Origin: Rhexocercosporidium sp. MPI-PUGE-AT-0058
Lineage: Eukaryota; Ascomycota; Leotiomycetes; Helotiales
DNA length: 64,000 nucleotides
Assembly (NCBI GenBank): GCA_020746875.1
Contig: JAGTJL010000004.1
Coordinates: forward strand, 2,852,001-2,916,000
Direction: 5' to 3'
Made by a program: the position numbers and the translations under genes. The notes beneath the pieces were generated by a model that did not search any database, was not told where the DNA came from, and saw only the letters and a program-made list of their open reading frames with translations. Of the stretch, positions 55,549-64,000 are shown in pieces (the first letter of the stretch is position 1; every line of letters begins with the position of its first letter).

Positions 55549-57359
55549 TCAGACGTGCGAGACACCAGTCTTCTTCGAGCTCATGCCGAGCATAGCTTTG
55601 AATCCCCACCATGGGGTGTTGATCGGTGAATCGCCTATTCACGCACACAGTCAGCACACCATTTATAAAAGAAGGGTAGTGTTTGGAAGGGACGAGAGAG
55701 AATGACGACATACCAGTAAAGATAAACACATCGTACAACCAGCCGCCAAACAAGCAGCCGAAGAATGGCGCTACCATAGGGATCCAGAAGTAGTAGCCTC
55801 CTGCGGACCAGACTTCGTGGCCGTAGCCGAGGGCGAAGGACATGAGGCGAGGACCTGTATTTGAATCGTGTTAACATGTGTACTCCAAGATCGTCAATCA
55901 CTCTCCCTAGCTGTAGCAATCATCCCAATACACCCTACACCTCAAGTCCTCAAGAAGCAAGCAGTAGGAAAAGGAAGCACTGCACATACCGAAATCCCTC
56001 GCAAGATTAATAGCATACCCCGTCTCCCACCCAAAGCAAGCGCCGATGCCAAAGATGACGAAGAACAGCCCCAGCGGCGTCAGGTTGCCCGCGCCCAGGT
56101 TGCCGTTGTCCTGCAGCGAGTAGATGCAGAACATCAGGATCGTCGACGCGATGAACTCGGAGAAGAACATGCCCGTCCGCGTCATGAACTCGGCCGGGTA
56201 CGTGCAGAAGATGCCGGCTGTGCTGTTCTCCAGGCCGACGGTGCGGATGTTGGGTCCGCCTTCGTATTGCGTGATGGCGGACTTGTAGTTTGCTGTGAGA
56301 GAGGAGGTAAAAACATTAGCTTGCTATCCTATCTCTATCTCGGTCTTGGGTGTGGGGGCGGAGGAAGTCGAGCGTGCGTGTGGAGGATGGTTGTCAAGGA
56401 TGTTTGTTCAAGGATTCGCATAAGCGAGAACCCGTTGAACGAACGGGGCAGGGGGATGGAGGAAAGAGGGGTAGCTTGGTATGGAGAGCAGGGGAGAGGT
56501 AATCGGCTTACCATAGACGACGCCCGATGCGCAGAAGGCTCCGAGGATTTGCGCGATCATGTAGATGGGGAATTTGCGCCATGGGAACTTGCGGTAGACG
56601 CTGGTATCTCGGTGTTAGCTCGGTCTGGTTATTTCTTGGCCCTTCTGCTTCCATTTTTCGTTCACATTATGATTCGTGATGGGAATGAAAGTGGGAGGAG
56701 GAGGGGCGTATGCAAGAAATAGACAAGATAGACTAACCAGTTTGCGAATGTAACTGCGGGGTTGATGTGTGCGCCACTGACCTATATGGCTGTCAGTAGA
56801 TGTACTCGAATGCCGAGTCTGCGGGGAACCCGGATGAGACGAAGGGAGGTATTACTAACCCCTGATGCGTAGACTCCCAACATGACACCGATACTGTAAA
56901 CTGTTAAGCTTGTGAACTTCTATCGACGAGAAGAGTAACGTACCCCCATCCCCAAGAGATCGATTGGTAGCTTCCCTTTGCGCCACGGCTGAGAACGACT
57001 TGAGCAACGACTCTGTTTGGATATTAGCCGAGAATGTTTAAATCGTGAGGTGCCTCAAACACTTACCCATCACCAAACAAGATCAGGATGAAAACACCAA
57101 AGAACTCAGAGAGAGGTTCGCGGAAGTTGTGACGCACACGACTCCACCACAGGTCAGGCCGAGCTGGAATAGCATCTTTCTGAGGGATGTCATGATCAAT
57201 TCCAGGACCGTGCTCTCCATATGCCTCCTGGATCTCCTTCTCACTTAGAACGTCCTTGTGTGCGGAGTGGGAGGATTCGGCATGGTCGTTGAGATGAGCT
57301 GCGAACTCATCGTGGGAGACCGCTGGACTGGGCATAGAGGTTGCTTTCGTGTCTGCCAT
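55549..57359 (-). CDS. Aquaglyceroporin (MIP family)
   Basis: This is a membrane channel for water, glycerol and small polyols. Eight exons, 57359-57067, 57012-56944, 56893-56860, 56781-56738, 56600-56512, 56292-55990, 55854-55714 and 55634-55549, join in frame to give 352 residues. The first 85 residues are a hydrophilic cytosolic tail. The six-helix MIP fold follows (SEFFGVFILILFGDG...). The first half-helix motif is VSGAHINPAV (Asn139-Pro-Ala), and the second is INLARDFGPRL, with Leu replacing Pro (NLA). Such replacements are frequent in fungal aquaglyceroporins. The residues after the second motif, including the Asp, are glycerol-facilitator type (RDFGPR). Introns are unusually uneven (50-219 nt). 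The divergent glycerol kinase 5 kb away makes glycerol uptake the likely role. The N-terminal tail is probably regulatory. Function is confident at family level. Confidence 0.93.
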
Positions 57360-60300
57360 CTTGGCTTGCTGTTGCGTGTTGAAAAGTTTCGAGAGGAATG
57401 TCGAACTTTAACAAAGATTGTGAAGGCAATATAGGGGTAGTTGGTATTGATTGCTTCGAGCGCTGATCGACAGTTGAAATGTAAAGAAGATGGAAGATCC
57501 GGAACTAGATATAGAAACGATCCATTGTGTCAGACGTTGGTAGCTGCCGTGGCATGTTAGGCATCACACTTCACCCAGGGGGAAGAGCGTTTCCTCAAAT
57601 GGAAATGTACCGACCCCGATCTTCCCTTCAAGCACCTAGCAAGATTCGAGGGCGAATCTCGTTCGATGGTAGCCGGGGGAATGATGGGGTGAGGAGAAGC
57701 GCCAGCGCCAGCATAGCGAGCAAAAGCGCTCCCGAGAGGATGATTGAGACCAGACGGATCTGGCCACCCAGCTCTAGCGTTGCGGGAACATCGTCTGCTG
57801 GCTTCCTTGTCGTCGGGGAGATTCTGCAAGCAGCCAGGATAACTTGTTTAGAGCATCGAACACTGACAAGTGAGCAACGTGACATGCGGCGCCAATCTTG
57901 ACTCGAAGGGGGCGTCCGTAGAAGCATCACCGGCGCCATTCCGCCCAACCACACAGTGCACCACCAACGACTTAGTGATACCAGGCGGTCGTGAACCTGG
58001 TTTGAAACCCGAAAAAAGACCAGCTAGTGACAGGGAGAAGATAAGATGACATCGAGTAAACCTTCTTCATACGATTACTCCAGGTATGATAGACTTGATG
58101 CCGAGGTTAGGTCAAGTCTCGTACGACCAAATGCCAACCCGAGATTTGAAACTCCACTCTGCAAAACGACGGCAATGCAATGAGAAGAAAAAAAAAAAAA
58201 CAGCTACATTCTCTGCATCAATGCCCAACCCGAAAAGGCAGTTGTCTATGCAGCGGCAAGAAGTCCGATCCTCAAGAGGAGTAGTCACAGACCAGAGCTC
58301 CCGAGACCATCACCAAGATACTCTCGCCCTCTGAAGGGCCCTCTTGAGATCAGGGGGGTAAGTAGGGTCGGTAATCGTTCTAGGTAGATTTCGCCTCTTC
58401 GATTGGCGAATAGAAAGAATCCGTTGGTCTTTTCCCTTGTAGCTACTCGCTTTAGGGTGCCATTGGAAGATACTTGGCGTTTGAAATCACGCCGTCATCC
58501 ACGGCCACTTGCTAGTGGTTTACGCTTCGATGTCGTCCCCGCGTTTCGTGCCATGCCATGCCATGGGCCCCCCTTTGCCTTTCTTCTCCCTCGAATCCGA
58601 GCGGCACAGTCAGCGCTATACTCGGTCACTCGACCGAGATCATATGCTGAAATGACGATAAGATGCTGAGATGCGCTTACTGCTGGGGAGCGGGGTTGTA
58701 CGAAGGACGGGCACAGTATGATGCAGTGCAATACGCTACAGTACAGTACAAGACATTACAAGACATTACAAAACGGTGCGGCAACAGACAGAAGTGATGA
58801 AATGGAACCGAGACAGGGTTGTGGCACTTGATCTGATCAGCCGTTGTTCCATTCCATTCCAAGTCCGGACAGGAACCGTCGTGCTATGCGGGCGGACGGG
58901 TGTAGCATAGCGTAGTCGAAATAGGAGATAAGCGGGAGAGGCAAAAGACAAAAGGGAGAACGGACAAGGGGCAAGGGACAAGGGACAGGGGACAAGGAGG
59001 TTGGCTGGCTGGCTGGCTGGCCAGATTGCGGCCTACTGCCTACCTAGGGACGGCATGGAGAGTGTAGGAGGCGTAAAGCAAGCTATGAATTGTGTGCAAT
59101 TCCCCGCTCCATTGCCGTCTTGGGAGACAGTCCTGCCTTACAAAGTACAAACTTACTGTACCCCTGCCTCCCGGCGTCTCCCCAGAAGCGGCCGTTGAAC
59201 TCAGGAAGACGAGACGGGCTCCTAGTACCCTTCCTTACTGCCTGGGGCCGAATGAGCATGAGCAAGAACAGGAACATGAAACTAATGAACTAATGAACTA
59301 ACGAACTCCCCGATGCGATGCTGTGCTTCTGCAGTGCTGAGCTAGCCTGGCCAATAGCGGAACACGCCAGGGTAAGGGGAGGGGAGGCTGCAGCTAGAGA
59401 ATTAAATACATCGATGCGATGTGATGCGATGCAGGCCATACCTACAAGGAAGGCCGGGGATCCCGAAGGATCAGGATGGGATGGGATGGGATGGGCATGA
59501 GGTGCAGAAGTAGGTACGGAGTAGGAGCTGGAGAAGGAGTAGAGCAGCAAGCAGCAAGAGGGGCAGCCGGGAGGAGATAGGGAATAGGGACAAGGGAGAA
59601 GGGAATAGGGAATAGGGAGCAGGAAGTGCGTGCTTGCATACATACATGGGACACATGCAATTGAGGGCAATGTCTGGCAGTACATCGGTAAAGCAACGAA
59701 CTGCCTTACTTACTGTACCAGGTATGTACGTGTACCTACGAGTACTGTACCATGTCTGCTCGGCAGTGCCCCGCTGCGACTGACAGCAGCACCCTATCCG
59801 ATGCGACTCGACTTACATGCTGCACTGCACTACACTGCGGTTCGAGGCCCTTCAGCCTCGTGTGTGTAGTGCTGTGGGTGAGGATGGTAGGGTGTGGTGG
59901 GCGCTGGCCGAGTAGTTGGGTGAGGATGAGGGAGGTTGAAACATGAGCTGCTGCAGTGAGCGGAAAAGATAAAAAAAAAAGAAAGCGAAAAGAAAAAAGA
60001 AAAAAAGAGGCTTGTGGGGCTTGCAGGGTGGCGCGATGTGGCTGCGTGGCCGCGGTTTAGCGAGCGACAAACCCTTAGCACCACTCACTTGGTTCACTTG
60101 GGGGTGGGTCTGGAGGCTACTTCTAGGCCTAATTAGGGGCCATAGATAGGCAGATAGTTCTCCCCGCTGTGCCGATCCGGGGTTAGAGCGGGTCTGGGCT
60201 GGGGGCTAGGGCTTCTGGGCTGGGGAGTGGCGTGGAATGGCGTGAAGTGGAGTAGAGTAGGCAAGGGGAGGGATGGGAGGGATGAGGGGAGGGGAGGAGG

Positions 60301-60965
60301 GGAGGAGGGATGTACTTTTTATCTATCTCTAGAGAAAGGACCAGTACTGTACTGTACTGTCAGTCGGTCTGTCAGCCAGTCAGTCAGTGTAGTTCGGTGC
60401 AAGTCACTGCAGTTCACGGGAGTTCAGCAGCAAAGAATGCCTGCCTATCCTACCCTAACCTACCTGAGGTACAGTATGTACCTACCCAGGTTACATACAC
60501 ACACCTACTGGCACGGCAAATAATCAATGACCGACTTTGCCGGCACCGACGAACACCGGGATCCGTCCTTGCACCTGCTCCGCTCTACTCTACTCTATCA
60601 CACAGTACTAATCCTCGACCTCGACTTTGACTTTGACTTTAACCTCAATCACCAGCCAGCCTTCACTGGTCATCTCACCTCTCATCTCAACTCTCCACTG
60701 CTGTCCCCTCCAGGCCGTCTGTTTCCGCTTGAAAGAATAAGCTGACTAATTCTACGACCGCCTTCTAGGTAGTATGTAACTGTACAACTCCAGCTCCGGC
60801 TCCAACTTCACTTCCACCCCACCCTTAGCTCCCCGACCTCCCCTTCCTCCCCTGCCCTCTTTCTATTCTAACCCTTTGCCTTTTCCTCTTCCTCATTATC
60901 CAATTCGACCGAGGAATCCCTCTTCTAGCTCGTCTGCACAGCTTTCAGCGTCTCCGCTTTCCCTG

Positions 60966-61003
60966 CCTTCTTCCCTCCTTCCCTCCTTCCCTCCTTCCCC
61001 TCT
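60966..61003. repeat. Pyrimidine tandem repeat (ccttccct)
   Basis: About four head-to-tail copies of an 8-bp ccttccct-type unit lie in the long intergenic region, on a background of further pyrimidine-rich DNA from 60790 to 61010. This could form a nuclease-sensitive tract, and it is a typical upstream feature of fungal genes. Confidence 0.75.
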
Positions 61004-62166
61004 CATTCCTCTGACAGTAAGTGACGTCCATTCTCACCCCTCGGCTATTAGTTTCATCCCAAATCCTCGGTCCGGAGGCGCAGCACCATCTCACTCGCCA
61101 ACATTCACCAACAAAAATCCAGTAATTCTTACCGTCTGACCCGGAAACGTCAAAATCAGACATGTGCCTGGGAGGTTGGTGGAGAAGCTGATGATTCTAC
61201 CAATAAGTATGGGGACTCCAAGATCTTGACAGACCCGACAAGAAAAGTAGTCTCTCGTTGGCATGGCCATTCATTACCTTGTCCTCATCGAGTCTTCTCC
61301 GAAGCTATGCTTCCACTCCTGAACACACAGTGGACACTGCGGATACTGCTGGGTTTCTTACTGTCATACGATAATACGGGTAGTGTCACTTGATTCCCTT
61401 TTCCCCTCGTCCTTCTCTCCGACTGGAGTCCCGACAATCTCTTCTCTTGCAGCTGCATAGGTACTTCGTAGATACACGGGCAGTGAGGTACATGTGACAG
61501 ACACGGGTAGTTGTCAGAGGTGCACCGCATATTGTACTCCGTAGGTAGGACATCGACAAGGCTTCGAGGAAGCACCGGTAGTACACTTATCAGACAAGCC
61601 ACGAGTCTCACAGGCAGTAAAAGCCTCACACATGAAAATGATGTCCAAGTACCGTCGATGCCAAGATATCATTGACCCCCCTCCAGACCGTGCAGGGGGA
61701 GCAAACATTCCGAGCAAGCCACCAGTCCAAATAAAACATGACAAGGGTATTAAACATCCCATTCCCAAGCGAACTAAGCAGCGGACGGCGTTCCGTCATG
61801 TTGGATCCTTGTCTCTCACCGAGGGGAAGAGGCGTGGCGTCTAGTATCGCCGAGAACTACGCCTAGAAACGCAGCTCCATACCCATGCATGCACTTCCAC
61901 CACCTCCTCCTCTACCCTCTACCACCCGTACCATGTCCACCACTTCCACCTGTTCCAGATTACTCTGCTGCATACGTCTAACGCCCATCAACCCGCCACC
62001 ACCTGCCTCTAGAACCCCTCATCTACACCTGATACCAGTGCCCCTTCTAGCTGACAGGCCTAGTGCCCATCTAGCGATCGTCTACTCGGGGTATCTCCCA
62101 TTGTAGCAATTACTTCGGTCTATCTATCCTCTCTGTCTCTCTAGGCTAGCCAATCACATGCTCCTC

Positions 62167-64000
<1,834 letters not shown>

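Noticed and set aside
55868..56722. 284-codon plus-strand reading frame
   Set aside because: It runs antisense through several aquaglyceroporin exons and introns, with no recognisable domain.

Overview
This window looks like a chromosome arm segment of a filamentous ascomycete (Pezizomycotina). The signs are short introns of about 45-80 nt with GTRNGT donors and CTAAC-like branch points, Zn2Cys6 and HET-domain genes, RTA1 and CYP52-like families, pyrimidine-rich leaders, and AT-rich degenerate stretches between genes that resemble RIP (repeat-induced point mutation). The genus cannot be fixed from sequence alone. Splice sites were read by eye, and each reconstructed model keeps frame across every junction unless stated.

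Left part (1-19.2 kb): a gene-poor 2.6 kb start, a fatty-acid elongase (2.6-3.8 kb, minus), a single-exon cytochrome P450 (5.2-6.8 kb, plus), a 62-residue small secreted protein assembled from two exons (7.3-7.6 kb, minus), a CYP52-like P450 (8.8-10.4 kb, plus) and a 2104-residue DOCK-family Rho/Rac exchange factor (12.8-19.2 kb, minus).

Middle part (20.8-36.3 kb): a CCC1/VIT1 iron/manganese transporter (minus), a broken reading frame near 24 kb, the enoyl-CoA reductase TSC13 (minus), a dynamin-like GTPase (minus), pyroglutamyl-peptidase I (plus), an alpha/beta-hydrolase (plus), a 149-residue protein with an Asn-Cys-x-x-Trp motif (plus) and an RTA1-like membrane protein with a one-base frameshift. 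ELO and TSC13 belong to the same very-long-chain fatty acid elongation cycle. Between the peptidase and the hydrolase lies a decayed duplicate of the dynamin gene's 3' flank.

Right part (36.3-64 kb): about 3.9 kb of gene-poor DNA with one copy of a dispersed purine-rich repeat (second copy at 46.2 kb). It is followed by a HET-domain plus ankyrin locus that reads as one 1472-codon frame interrupted by a single TAA. Next come a 14-exon secreted copper amine oxidase (plus) preceded by three copies of a 26-bp inverted GC motif, a convergent Zn2Cys6 regulator whose zinc cluster seems to need a 3-nt microexon, an aquaglyceroporin (8 exons, minus) and, divergently 5 kb away, a glycerol kinase cut by the window end. 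The last two form a glycerol uptake-and-phosphorylation pair.

No rRNA, tRNA, CRISPR array, intact transposon or secondary-metabolite backbone gene was recognised. The most notable observations are the HET-ankyrin stop, the microexon in the Zn2Cys6 gene, the spaced GC inverted motif before the amine oxidase, the decayed dynamin-flank duplicate and the unlisted small secreted protein.
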